Below are positions 33,209 to 44,589 of a stretch of 64,000 nt of DNA, in pieces. A model generated the notes under the pieces. The model worked only from the letters and a program-made list of their open reading frames with translations, had not been told where the DNA came from and made no database searches. This DNA is from Paraescarpia echinospica (Eukaryota; Annelida; Polychaeta; Sabellida; Siboglinidae), in NCBI GenBank assembly GCA_020002185.1, contig CM034543.1:26723407-26787406 (forward strand), given 5' to 3'. Position numbers and translations under genes: made by a program. How positions within the stretch are numbered: position 1 is the stretch's first letter; each line of letters opens with the position of its first letter.

Positions 33209-35532
33209 CGACAGACAGACAGATAGACCGATCGACCTAACTAAATTTCGCCGTCATGTTACAGGTACATCCGCACCTATATATTCACCCAGATCTGAAA
33301 TTATCGCTGTTCGTCAACATATGTTGCGGGATATCCCTTGCGTTCATGTTTTTGACGCTATTCACCTATCTGTTTTTGGGGTAAGTCGCCAACCACTCTT
33401 TAAGTATAGACTAATTTTCATTTGTTTGCATCTAAATATAAACACACTAAGAACAAATTAATCTGTATTACTAATAAATTATACGATCATCGTACTAGTA
33501 ACACTAAGACCCCCACCCACCATAACACATTCTTTAATAGTATTAATGTTACTGTTTCAATGAAAATCATGCATTATAAGACTTGGTAACAATTATTCAT
33601 CATCATCATAATCATTGTGTAGCCGTAGGATCCCGTGGTTGGGCGATGGCCTCAGCATGTCATTTCCAGATGTGAACAACTATTATTGCAGTCTATTCCG
33701 AGACGCCCACGCAGTCATCCGACTCAACTTCGTGTCCGCATTGCTTCTACTGCAACTCGCCTTCATGTTCGGAGTGACGAAGACCGGATCTAGGGTAGGT
33801 CGCGTCTTCTCACAATATTCCTTGTAGTTATGCTGCTTTAGCGCCTGATCAATATAAAACTAATCTCATCGTTGCTATTTTAATAATCCAGACGTTAGTT
33901 CTTTGTTAAGAATTATAAGGGTTATATTTCTAACAACACATATTTTCTAGTTTAACTCTATAACCTCCATATGATGACGGGTTTTGTGCACCCAGACGTT
34001 TGCTAATCACATATTCCGCGTTCCTGTAGTTGTCATAGGCGGATCATAGGCGGATCCATGAAGGCCTGGGCGCACGTGCCCCCCCCCCTCCTAGACCACA
34101 TTCCCAAGCCCGTAGACCGTTTTAAATGTGCCACCGTCCAGGTTACAGTAAGGTGACGTTACGCCGATGGGGCGACGTAAATTTGTCAACAGCACTACAC
34201 CCCCCGTCGTCTTCGATGTCACATTGTAGTCAGCTACGAGCCAGCGGATAAGCTGAACAAGAGCTGAAAATACGGCGGCGCGGCGGCGAAAATGTTCCGT
34301 CTTCCGATGGTGGATCCAAGCGAACCAGCCGAGTAGCAGCAGGAAGAGCTGCTGAACATATGGCCGCGCAGCGACGAAAAAAGATTCGCTTTCCCCGAGG
34401 CTTGCCAAAACACAAACTTTGAGGCTCGCCAAAAATACCAACACTTGAGACTCCCCAAAAACGTCCAGTTGCACCCCTTCAAGCTCGCCGAAAATACCAA
34501 CACCTTTTATCGAAATACCAAGCCGGATGAGATGGGCAAGCCACTTAGCAAGAATGGATGCCGGGAAAATAGCAAAGAGAGCAGAGGCAGAACAACATAA
34601 AGGATACAGGATAAGGGGAAGGCCATAGTTGAGATGGGAGGGCTGCATGAGGAGGGACACGAGAAGATCAGGGAAGGATGAAAGATGGAGAGAATGAGCT
34701 ATGGACAAACAACTTTGGAAAGAAAAAACACAGTGAGTGGTTCGGCAATATTGTACCTGACCTTCACCCCTGTACAGCAGGGAACAAGGAGGAGAACAAC
34801 AACCGACGTTTGAAGGTTTAAGGGGCACGTCACGCTATCGTGGGCACATTACATTCCAAAGGAAATTCTAACGGTCTGGGGGACGTGCCACCCAGGCTCC
34901 TTTGGATCTGCCTATGCACGATGACGGGGTGTTGCACCTAGACAATTGCCAATCACACATTCCGCGTTCCTTTATATAACCACACAACAATTTCCGCTAT
35001 CTTGGTTTCAAATTGATCTGCAGGCAGTTTGTGCAACGACAACGATAACATTGCACTGGAGCGGCCTTGCTGCCTTCATGTGGATGCTGCTCGAAGGACT
35101 GCACATCTACAGCCAAGTCGTCACTGACCACGGCCTGGAAACGTTCAGAAAAGCACAATACATCTCTTTTGGATATGGTAGGTTTGTGCTATGTATTTCC
35201 TACATATATTGTTTCTATTAACAATCAGTAGCAATGTACTAGATAAGACATGTACATGAAGAAATATGTTCGGTTGAATACGTATAGTTCAGACATGCGT
35301 AGTTCAATGGAGTATCGCTACATGAAACATGTTGAGAATTGGCGAATTTGTTCCACATAATAATTATTTTCTATGTTTCTTATAACTATATGTCCACGAA
35401 TACATATAAATGAAATTTTAATTACAGCGATAGCATCCTGTTGATTCTCACAAAGAGCCGTCCACTTGGTCATTATAACGTCTATATCTAATACGTATTT
35501 AAAACAAACTCGAATTGCGTGTGACTGTGTGT

Positions 35533-35607
<75 letters not shown>

Positions 35608-38199
35608 CGTGCATGCACATGTGCAAGTGTGTGTGATTGAGTGTCTCAAGATTGTCATAGTGTCTGCGTGTGTGCGTGTTCAAGACTTGTCATAGCGACA
35701 AGCTCCCACAACCTATAAAGTGCCTCAGTGCATGCGTCTCACATAGCCTCTGACAGTCAAGTCCAGCCCCTGGCCTTCCTGTGGCGAAACTGTTTGGCCT
35801 TCAAACCAGAAGTTCGGGCAGCTGGGGCTCGTCAGCCTGGGAAGGCAGCTCAGCTAGGAGAAGGGCACTCTGATTTCAAAACCCCACTGCCTTGTGGGTA
35901 TCTTTGGGAGAAGAAAGGAATAAGGAGTAAACCCACCCCAAATCTGGAGTGGAGCCCCTAAGGCGGTCAGGCGATTAACTCCATCACCTTTCTGGCAGCT
36001 CCTGCAGTTCAGCCGTCGTCAAGACGTTATGCTTTGCATCACTTTTGGCCTAAGCGGCTAGACCTAGAGGAGGCCGTGGCGTCAGGGCAGCCCACGGTAT
36101 CCATATCTACTTCTCGCCCAGGATTCATGACGCCAACTTCCTTCTTTAAGTTTTTCCAACTCCTGTGGCGATGGACAAGTGTAAGATGGTACTGGGAGTC
36201 GCTAGTCACGGACTCTGCCCTCACTGAGGAAATGACAGAGTTCGGCAGCCACCATGGCGACGGAGCAGCCATCTTCAGGGAGAGCACCTCCTTGGAGGAA
36301 GGGTCTAGAAATGGTGACCTAAACAAAGCTTGCCTCATTCAATCCTATCAGCACACCGCAGCTGACAGGTCATCTAAAATCGGGGTCGGAACTAAAAATT
36401 CAAGAAGGCTACGAGACCCATTCGTAAGAAAGACATTGTTGAAGCTTGGAACATCAGAACACTGATGGACAACAAGAACTGTGACAGACTTGAACGACGT
36501 GCAGCGTTAGTGGGGCAGGAACTCCAGCGTTACAACACTGATATTGCCACCCTTAGTGAAACTCGCGTGGCTGACATAGGGGAAATCACAGAAGCTGGAT
36601 TAGACTACACGTATGTTTTGGTCTGGGAAGGCTGTGGACCAGGATAGAGATGCAGGAATAGGCTTTCCCATCCACACCACTCTCGTCAGGAATCTGGAAT
36701 CCCTTCACAGAGGTACAAATGACCATCTGATGGTAATGAAATTACCACTGCAGGGAAACACCCACCAACCATGATCTACCCCCAGGAATAGAAAGTGCTC
36801 TTCTACCAGAAGGTGCACAGTGCAATGCGCTCATTTCCACAAGATAACAAGCTTCTGCTGCTCAGAGACTTCAATGCCCGTGTAAGCAGGGACCCAGAGT
36901 TCTGGCCTGAAGTAATCGGATCTCATGGATTTGGACAGGAAAATTCAAACGGCCAGTTGCTTCTCGCATTCTGTGCCGAACATGGTCTGACTAACACCCT
37001 GTTCCAGCTACCAGAGACCCACAAAGTCACATGGATGCACCCCCGCACCAAGCACTTGCACCTGATCGACTACGTAATCACGAGGCGCCGAGACATTCAG
37101 ATATCACGAGAGTGATGAGAGGAGCTGATTGTTGGTCAGACCACCAGCTGCTGAAGAGTAAGCTTTCCTTCCGCGTGACTGTCGCACACAGACACCAGAA
37201 GTGTGACACCAAGAAGAAACTCTGTGCAAAAAGGCTTGCCGACTCAAAAGCAATGGATGCTCCCGTGACCAAACTAGGAAACTAGCTTGGAAACTTGCTA
37301 GCAGAGGCAGACCCGGAGAAAGCTTGGACCAGCTTTCGGGACACCGTCTGCAATTCATAAAAAGTCATACTTGGACATCCGAAAAAGAAGCACCAAGGTT
37401 GGTTCGATTGCCTCCGCAAGAACATGGGCATCTCTTGGAAAGACCGAATCTCCAACACTGAAGTGCTCCGTCGTTCCAAAACATCCGGCATCGAGGCAAT
37501 CATGAAGGCCCAGCTTCGATTGGTTGGTTAAGTGGTCCGAATGGACGACTCGCGATTGCCAAAGATGATCTTCTTCTCTGAGCTGGCATCTGGCACAAGA
37601 CACACAGGCGGCCCAGACATACGTTTTAAAGACTGTCTGAAGGCGTTGGCTGGGAGTCAGGTGCTGCAGACCGCAGCTCCTGGCGCTTGGCTGTGTATAT
37701 GGGCGTCCGTACCTTTGAGGAGAAGCGCCTGCAACACCTGGACCAGAAGCGCCAAGCCCGCAAAAAGAGACGACCAGACCCTGCTTCTGCAGTAGCCTGC
37801 CCCAAGCGCGGCCATGTCTGCGCGCCCGACTTTGGGCTGCTCTCCACCTCCTGCGTCACTGACGTCTTCGTCGCTTGCGACGGACTTCCAAGACGTGACG
37901 TGCGCGTGTGTGTTTGTTTGTATGCGTGTATGTATATAGGCCTATGAGTGTGTACGTGCGTGTGTTCGTGTGCGTGTACGTCTCAGTGGTTCATCTATAT
38001 CGATTGGTCACAACATGTGCATGTGGCATGTTTTCTGCTGTTCCGAGGACAACCGATCCATGTGGGATGTTTTACTGCGTTGATAATAATTGCTAAAATT
38101 TACGCCATAAGAAATGTCAAATAGAAACACTACGGGACCGGTTTATTGCGTCTGTGTCTATGCAGTGCCAGCCGAAGGATGGCACTTGTCTTAGGATAT

Positions 38200-38238
<39 letters not shown>

Positions 38239-41200
38239 CAACAATCGGGCTAGCGTGTGTGCGTGTGCGCGTGTGCGCGTGGGCGTGTGCGTGTGTGTGT
38301 ACATACATCTGCTACATCTGTGTTCCCTCAGGGCCGCCCCTCGTTGTTGTTGGAGTATCGGTGGCTGTGAACTTCAAAGATTACGTCACACCCCACAGGC
38401 GCGGGTCAGTATCACAAACGTCCGTATTGCTCATTGGTTTTGTTATGTTAACTGAAGTAATACACCTTATTATTAAATAAACGCTGGCCAAGCACCTTTT
38501 AGCAAATTGTGCGCGCATTTTCTTGCTGTCAATCCTTGGCATTACCAGGCGCCATCTAGCAAATGAAATAGCTACTATCCCAACGACATTCTATGCTTAA
38601 TGATTACATTAGCGTCGCGACCGGGTGGGATTGGGGGTTGAACCCCCAACATTTTTGGTGGAAGGCTGGAGATAGGCTTAGACCCCCGATGTTTCAGCAA
38701 GCAGGTGCAATTGGACGGTTTTGGCGAGATTCAAGACGGATGCAGTTGGGATATTTAGTGAGCATCATGTGGGTAGGAGTGAAATTGAAGGGCTTTAGTG
38801 AGGCTCATCCCCAAATATTCACCACGTTCCGACTCCTATGCTTATTGTTCGTTATTCGACATATATGTGTGACCGAGTAAGATTTACCATTCTACCAATG
38901 CACATGCAACTGTCGTTGAGATCGTGTAGCAAGCAGTAGTCTACAAGAACGACCGAAGTGCAGACTGAATAAACACTTTTAAAACATGTTTATTTTAGAA
39001 GGGGAACTTGAGGTCAACGTATTTTTAGTACACTTTGGAAAGTAACTTGCAGAAAGGGCGTATATCCGTTGCTGTATTACTGCCTATGTAATGATTCACG
39101 CGTGGCCAACGTCACACGCGGGAAGTCATACGTGATCTTAATATTGACTGTGAAGCGATTGGTAGGTGAGAGACGACACAGTGACATTGATGTATATATT
39201 CCACAGTTGTTGGCTGTCTGCAAGAAGTGACGTGTACTGGTGCTTTGTCGTACCAATACTAACCATTCTCCTTGTAAGTAATTTTTATTGTACCTGCTTG
39301 TTACGGATATATCAACCAACGGGCGTATATGATTATATACTAACAGTAAACATGTAATATAATCGTTCAATCGCGTATTTTCATTAAAACAATTACGAAG
39401 TATAAGATCACGATAGTAAAACATTTTGTTTGGATATTACTTTTAATTAACCGATATATAGTATCAATACTAAGCAATTAGGTGTTGTATTTTCTCATAT
39501 AAGATAACAATTGATGTAATTAATAAATACATATCGTTGTATATTATATTTAACGTGTGTTTTTAAAATAACGACTTGAAGTTTACGTCATGAAACAATC
39601 GCAACGGATCCACGACGTGACCAGTTGCCTAGCAACAAGGTGCGTCAAGGTTATAAAATGGCTAAAGCATCTAGGAATTAGTTGTACATTCCGTTGTACA
39701 TTTTGTTGAAATGTTTTCTTTGCGAGACAAATCTGAGGGCAACGATGTTTATCAATAACTGCATGCGGGAAGCTTGATCTGGGAGAAGTCATGTTACCCT
39801 AATATTGTAACGCAGATAAATATTTTGTAAACGTTGTTGTCAAGGCAAAACTTGGCGGTGGTCAAGTGCATAGTTTTATTTGTGACGTCAGTCTCTGGAT
39901 CCACCAATTCCGCGTATTTTGCAGGTAAACCTTACACTGGTTGCCTTGGTTCTGCGCATGCTCATTAACCCATACTACATCGACACCACCTGGCAAAAGA
40001 GAGCGGCTGATATTAAGCAAGTTTCTTAACTTAGTAATTCATTTTAAATTACATGTGAATTAACGAGATGATTCAAGATTAACCAAACGACGCATTAGTT
40101 TATGGTTTTAAACGATTCACAATGATTCCGTTGATAAATATCCTGATTAAGTAAAATAAACCCGTGCCACATACATAATTACCGTTGATGACATTATGTT
40201 TCACTTTATGCTCACCGCCAATTGTACACACACATTTATATTTGATATTAAACGAAATTGGTTTCACTGGGAACGATATTTAATAGCAGCTGTTTCAATA
40301 TGTAAGAAAGATATCTTTAACGCCATAATATGTTATAGTTTGCGTAGTTTCTTTCACAACGCAGTGTATGTCATTTACGTCATCGCAATTAAACAAAAAC
40401 ATATTTTATTTTAATATATATTTAAACCAAGAAATAATCCATAAAGCATGCTTGGCATGTCTGAGAACGAAAACATTACATTCATTATTACGTGGTTAAA
40501 TATTATTTTACTATACTGTATGTTCGATAGGCTGACTGGACGAGGTTTGATGGTGCTTGGACCGCTAATGCAACTATGTTGGTGCTTCTCTTTGTTAGCC
40601 GTAAACGAAGACTCGAACATTTTTCAGTATACTTTTGCTGCATTGAATGTGGGTCAGGTAGGTACTTCACCAGAATATAATAGTTTATATTATTTTCTTT
40701 AGTAATGATGCATTAGTATGCTGTATGCAAAGTGAACTTGATACATTATGTATGTAGCAATAATTGTGAAGGTTTAAGCAAAGGTGGAAACTGCAAAATA
40801 CATACATGTGTCTAGATAGAAAGCTTTCCAGAGAAGTCAACGTGGTGAATGACGTTCGGAGGTTTGCCAAGGAGATACGTATAAAACGCATTGGGCAGTC
40901 AGCTATATAGACCAAAGTACTTCTTTCTTGTATTCTTTACAGACATGTGGAATGTGTAAACATGTTTCAATTAATGCTACAAACGTCATTGCTAGTCTCA
41001 ACATTGAGCACATTTAATATGTCATTGTAATATTAAACCAATACATCTACTCATTCTGCTGGGATGTGATCGGTTCGTATGATACGTAAATTCAATATAC
41101 AGTGTATGTATATTCAAATATACAATATTCTCGCGATTACTAACGTAACCTTGTGCGATATGGATGATGTTGGATAATGTAAAATGCTTTTCATCTTCTC

Positions 41201-42808
41201 TTCCAGGGTGCAATCTTATTCACATACCAGTGTCTTTTAGACAGAAAGGTTAGTTAAATATGTTATGTTTGATAAATAGAAAATGCATGCTAAATTAAAC
41301 ATAATATGACCTTTATCAAATGCAGTGAGTCCACTAAATTATTAATCAGATCCTGCGTGCATTATAGATTATCCTATGAAACCAAGCCTATGATTTGTTA
41401 GTGTAATGCAATTTATGTTTATGATCAAAATAGCGTTAATTAGAAAACACTTTACAAATAGCGAGATTGTAGTAAAACCAAATGACACTCCTACTGGTTA
41501 TTTCGTAACACTGTGTAGATGCATGCTTTTTATTAAACTATTGCAGCACGTATTGGGGATTATTCTGTAACGTGTTTACACTTCCTACGTGTATTATTTT
41601 GGAATGTGACATTTAGAAACAATTATCTACATTCCTACGCAGGTACGGCACGCTGCCTACGACTGGTTCAACCGCCATTCGCTGCCGACGGAACACGTGA
41701 GCGGAAACATGGCGTCATCTCTTTTCAGATAACTTTCACCAGCTTTTACGAAATAATTTTTTTAAATTCTGGCTCAGTATAACACTAATATATATTCTTC
41801 TTCTTCCTCTTCTTCCCCTCACCCGCTTTGCAGGGCGCGCTCCACGTCACGTAATTGGTAGCTTCCTCCTCTTTTCGTTTCCGCAGCGCCCTTCCAGAAA
41901 TGTTTGTTAACACCAGCCCTCCCTGTGGCTTAACATTACCATCTAAACATAATATGTATTGTTCACTGGGCACCCCGTTGATCTGACTAAATGGGCGACG
42001 TTTGTTTGATTGTATCTGGAAGTTCCCATGTGACAAATATCGCAGATGCTGCTTAAATTATCTACAATACACTATATTATAAAACATGGTTCGGTAAGAA
42101 ATTCAGCCTGAAAAGATTTAAAAAAAAATTATTTAGTTATCAGCATTGCAATCATACGTCCATATATATATATATATATGACACATCACTTCGTATAGGT
42201 AAAAAAGAGACGCCGGTCGATTTTGCGGACGAAACCGCCGCTATGCAGCATCGAAGAAAACGAAACGGCGCAGCGGCCTGACGGTGATACGTTGGAACTA
42301 GGGCAACTTAGGCACCAAGTGCAGGTGTACTCAAACGACGCTTTCGGTATGCCAGATCTATGTTACCTTGTCCTGGAATGCTTCTTTATGCTACCGACTT
42401 TTCGACGAAGATATTAGGCTAGAGCCAGTAGAGCGGCATGCGTTCATAATGTGGAAGGACGGACGGTGCAAGCATAGTTGTATCCCAATGGCCGACATTC
42501 TTGCCAATCTCGTACACATTTATGGGCATTACGTTTTTCATGTATTGTATAGATGAAACTATGTCTATACTCGCCAAAGTGTAACATTCTATATGCAACT
42601 ATGCCGAGTTATATTTCAACAAACGTACAATATTAAAAAAATGTTCTGTTTCAACAGATAGTGCAGCATGATTACTATTATGTATTACACACAATGGCAG
42701 CCTTTGTCTTGTGATGTTTGTTCTTATTCATATATTCCACTTTGTTATAACGTTTGCTTACTGTATTTTTTTAATACATGGTTTAAGTTAATAACACCTT
42801 TGATGTTG

Positions 42809-42850
<42 letters not shown>

Positions 42851-43234
42851 GTGTGTGTGTATATATATATATGTATATGTATGTATATATATATATTCGA
42901 ATTGACTCACCTTCCTGCCAGTAGGACATCATAAATATATGCACGTATTTGCGGAGTAATCTTATTCGAATAGTTCCTTACTGATAATATTATGGCCACA
43001 GTATATTGAAAGGTTGCTGATTGCTAGATAATGTCAATACAATTCGTTTACAAATATCCACGTAATTCGAAACTAGTGATATTTATTAATCATTCTTGAA
43101 CAAGAATGATTAACAAGTATTCGACCTCAGTTTATCTATATAAATATGTTGTTTCAGTCACTGAGTACGAAACTGCGACTGGATTACGTGCTGTGTTGTA
43201 TCCTGGACACGACCCGACTGTGACTCTGTCTTGA
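32687..43234 (+). CDS. adhesion-type (class B2) GPCR, 7TM part
   Basis: Exons: 32687-32718 (tentative), 33265-33380, 33692-33794, 35024-35177, 38332-38404, 39207-39273, 39925-40020, 40531-40657, 41207-41248, 41643-41696, 42199-42346, 43158-43234. TM1 reads NICCGISLAFMFLTLFTYLF and TM2 AVIRLNFVSALLLLQLAFMF. TM3 carries the class B WMLLEGLHIYSQV motif, TM4 FGYGPPLVVVGVSV, then CWLS before TM5. TM6 has MVLGPLMQLCWCFSLLAVN and TM7 FQYTFAALNVGQGAILFTYQ then VRHAAYDWF, all typical of adhesion GPCRs at the plasma membrane. Phases agree at every junction except 40020 to 40531, where one extra base shifts frame. No GPS/GAIN exon was found. The C-tail ends with HDPTVTLS. AATAAA follows at 43,499. Confidence 0.85.
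32736..33235. repeat. (CCGA)n/(CCAC)n/(CAGA)n tetranucleotide repeat in GPCR intron
   Basis: Roughly 500 bp of mixed ACCG, ACCC and ACAG tetranucleotides. Frames over it (Gly-Trp-Val, Ser-Val-Gly-Arg) are artefacts. Confidence 0.95.
33965..34975. repeat. ~60-bp direct repeats flanking an inserted element
   Basis: ATGACGGGTTTTGTGCACCC and onward (about 33,972-34,028) is repeated at about 34,921-34,973 with ~85 percent identity, including the shared end ATTCCGCGTTCCT. The copies lie on either side of the TIR element, inside the intron between the TM2 and TM3 exons. Confidence 0.7.
34038..34917. mobile_element. non-autonomous TIR transposon in GPCR intron
   Basis: The left end CATAGGCGGATCCATGAAGG then CCTGGGCGCACGTGCCCC is imperfectly mirrored by the right end. 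Inverted, the right end reads CATAGGCAGATCCAAAGGAG then CCTGGGTGGCACGTCCCC. The interior is open on the minus strand for 245 codons but resembles no transposase and contains Leu/Ser-rich low-information sequence, so I do not call a gene. The TIR style is hAT-like by resemblance only. Confidence 0.65.
35520..35640. repeat. (GT)n microsatellite in GPCR intron
   Basis: About 75 bp of perfect (GT)n with GTGC flanks. Confidence 0.95.
35728..37895 (+). mobile_element. internally deleted LINE (APE endonuclease kept, RT lost)
   Basis: From 36,465 the frame reads MDNKNCDRLERRAALVGQEL and ATLSETRVADIGE. It continues with LLRDFNARVSRD, NSNGQLLLAFCAEHGL, TWMHPRTKHLHLIDYVITRR and MRGADCWSDHQLLKSKL. These are the APE-type endonuclease blocks of a non-LTR retrotransposon. 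Near 37,400 GWFD is joined directly to LRKNMGISWKDRISNTEVLR, sequence that normally lies after the reverse transcriptase; the RT domain is missing. The end shows a PKRGHVCAPDFGL finger-like tail. A 5'UTR-like part covers 35,728-36,460. Several stops and frame changes are present. It lies in the intron between the TM3 and TM4 exons of the GPCR. Confidence 0.8.
37900..38310. repeat. GTGC/GTGT and (TA)n tracts in GPCR intron
   Basis: GTGTGC-rich sequence at 37,900-37,985 and 38,255-38,305, and (TA)n at about 38,203-38,235, just upstream of the TM4 exon acceptor. Confidence 0.8.
38410..39200. other. GPCR intron, nothing recognised
   Basis: No repeat or exon signal identified. Confidence 0.5.
41800..41870. 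repeat. diverged relative of the 54-bp minisatellite unit
   Basis: CTCTTCTTCCCCTCACCCGC and onward to GCTCCACGTCAC aligns with the 30.3-31.8 kb unit at roughly 70 percent over ~44 bp. It is a single copy in a GPCR intron. Confidence 0.35.
42808..42896. repeat. (TA)n microsatellite in the last GPCR intron
   Basis: (TA)n with a TGTG interruption. Confidence 0.95.
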
Positions 43235-43498
43235 CCTAAACATCAATACTGATCTTCAGCCGGCCAAAGGCACAGACGACTCGTTTCTCTATTTGGCTTC
43301 TCGGTGGATGAATTAGAGAAACGGCTGTTGCAGCGTTGTGGAAGCAGTCGGGAGGAGGTCAAGAACGTTGTATGTCTGCTTGCATTCGCCAGGTGGCATT
43401 ACGGAGCGAAGTGTATCGGAAACAGGATTCCATAGCGTGTCGTTTTTCTCCATTACAACTGTATTAAACTGTGATGAATTGCGATGTTATAAAAATAC

Positions 43499-43504
43499 AA
43501 TAAA
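43499..43504 (+). promoter_or_regulatory. possible polyadenylation signal of the GPCR gene
   Basis: AATAAA lies 265 bp downstream of the GPCR stop codon at 43,234. Confidence 0.4.
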
Positions 43505-43693
43505 TGCACAAATGCATGCTTAATCTTGTAACCAGTTAACTAATTACAAATATTGCACTTTGCATGTTTAACGTTTATATATAGCGGGTATACTGGGTCA
43601 GTATTTAATAAAATGTTCTTAAACCTTGAAAAAATATCCAAGATGGCCGCAAATAAACCGAGACATTACAGATTTTCCTTCGGCTATTACAAA

Positions 43694-44015
43694 AAGGTAA
43701 GTTCTTATGTAGCGCGGTATCCAGTACTCTGGACTGCTCAAAGCACTTTACACTTTACTCCCTGGCAGACCTGTTCAATCGAACACCATCTCGACTTATC
43801 TGGGAAGCTTCCAGCCACGCTGCAATTAACTATTCGTACATAAATATCCACCACTGTATATAGCCAGGTAGTCATTCGTACAGCAGAGTGAACTGGAGCA
43901 ACGTGGAGTGAACGCACTTGTCCAAGGTTCGACACACGCAGCACAGGATTCGAACATGGGTTCCCTCAGTAGAGAGTCCGAGGCTCTAGTCACTGCAACA
44001 CTTCGCTCCACAAAA
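43694..44015 (-). mobile_element. family A SINE, near full length
   Basis: It has the AAAGGTAAGTTCTTATGTAG tail and shared body. The head carries box B with one mismatch (GGATTCGAACA on the plus strand, 43,946-43,956) and TAGTCACTGCA as degenerate box A. Confidence 0.8.
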
Positions 44016-44589
44016 CTATTGTCTCGCAGTATCGACGTTATCGTGGAGTATCGTTCACTTTGATGTAGAACCGCAGTCACGTGGTCAGGATATTATATTC
44101 GCTTTGTCGAGGAACATAGTTTTAGTGCATCCTTATTCACATTACATTTATCTTCACGTTGTCAGAGAGCAGTTATCATACTGTCAAGGAGACGTGCAAC
44201 GAAAGAGTCATTCTACGCAAGTTTTTAATATCTGAAATGTTGTTCCCCACTGTATATCCACATCGATATCGTTATAACATTATGCATTCGTTATACAGAT
44301 TACATCGAGATAGTTATTACTACGTGAGTAACAACATGTCAATGGACTTATGTTTATAAGGTGTAAAAAACATAATTAATAGTTCACATTGTTAAAAACA
44401 ACCCCCAATAAAGGGTAACAAATAAAAATATTGTCATCAACAGAATGAGTCGCTCCATGTAACGATTCGAATCACATCCGCACATGAATCGGACAGTGTA
44501 TGCCCAGAAGTGACGTCACTACACATATATTTCCCGTTCCGCACGTCCTTTCCGTACACAATGGAATCACAACTTTGTACTCCGTTACC
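44016..44589. other. intergenic, nothing recognised
   Basis: Short ORFs only before the 41-bp array begins. Confidence 0.5.

Noticed and set aside
34091..34828. 245-codon minus-strand ORF
   Set aside because: It lies inside a TIR element in an intron, is Leu/Ser-rich and shows no transposase or other family motif.
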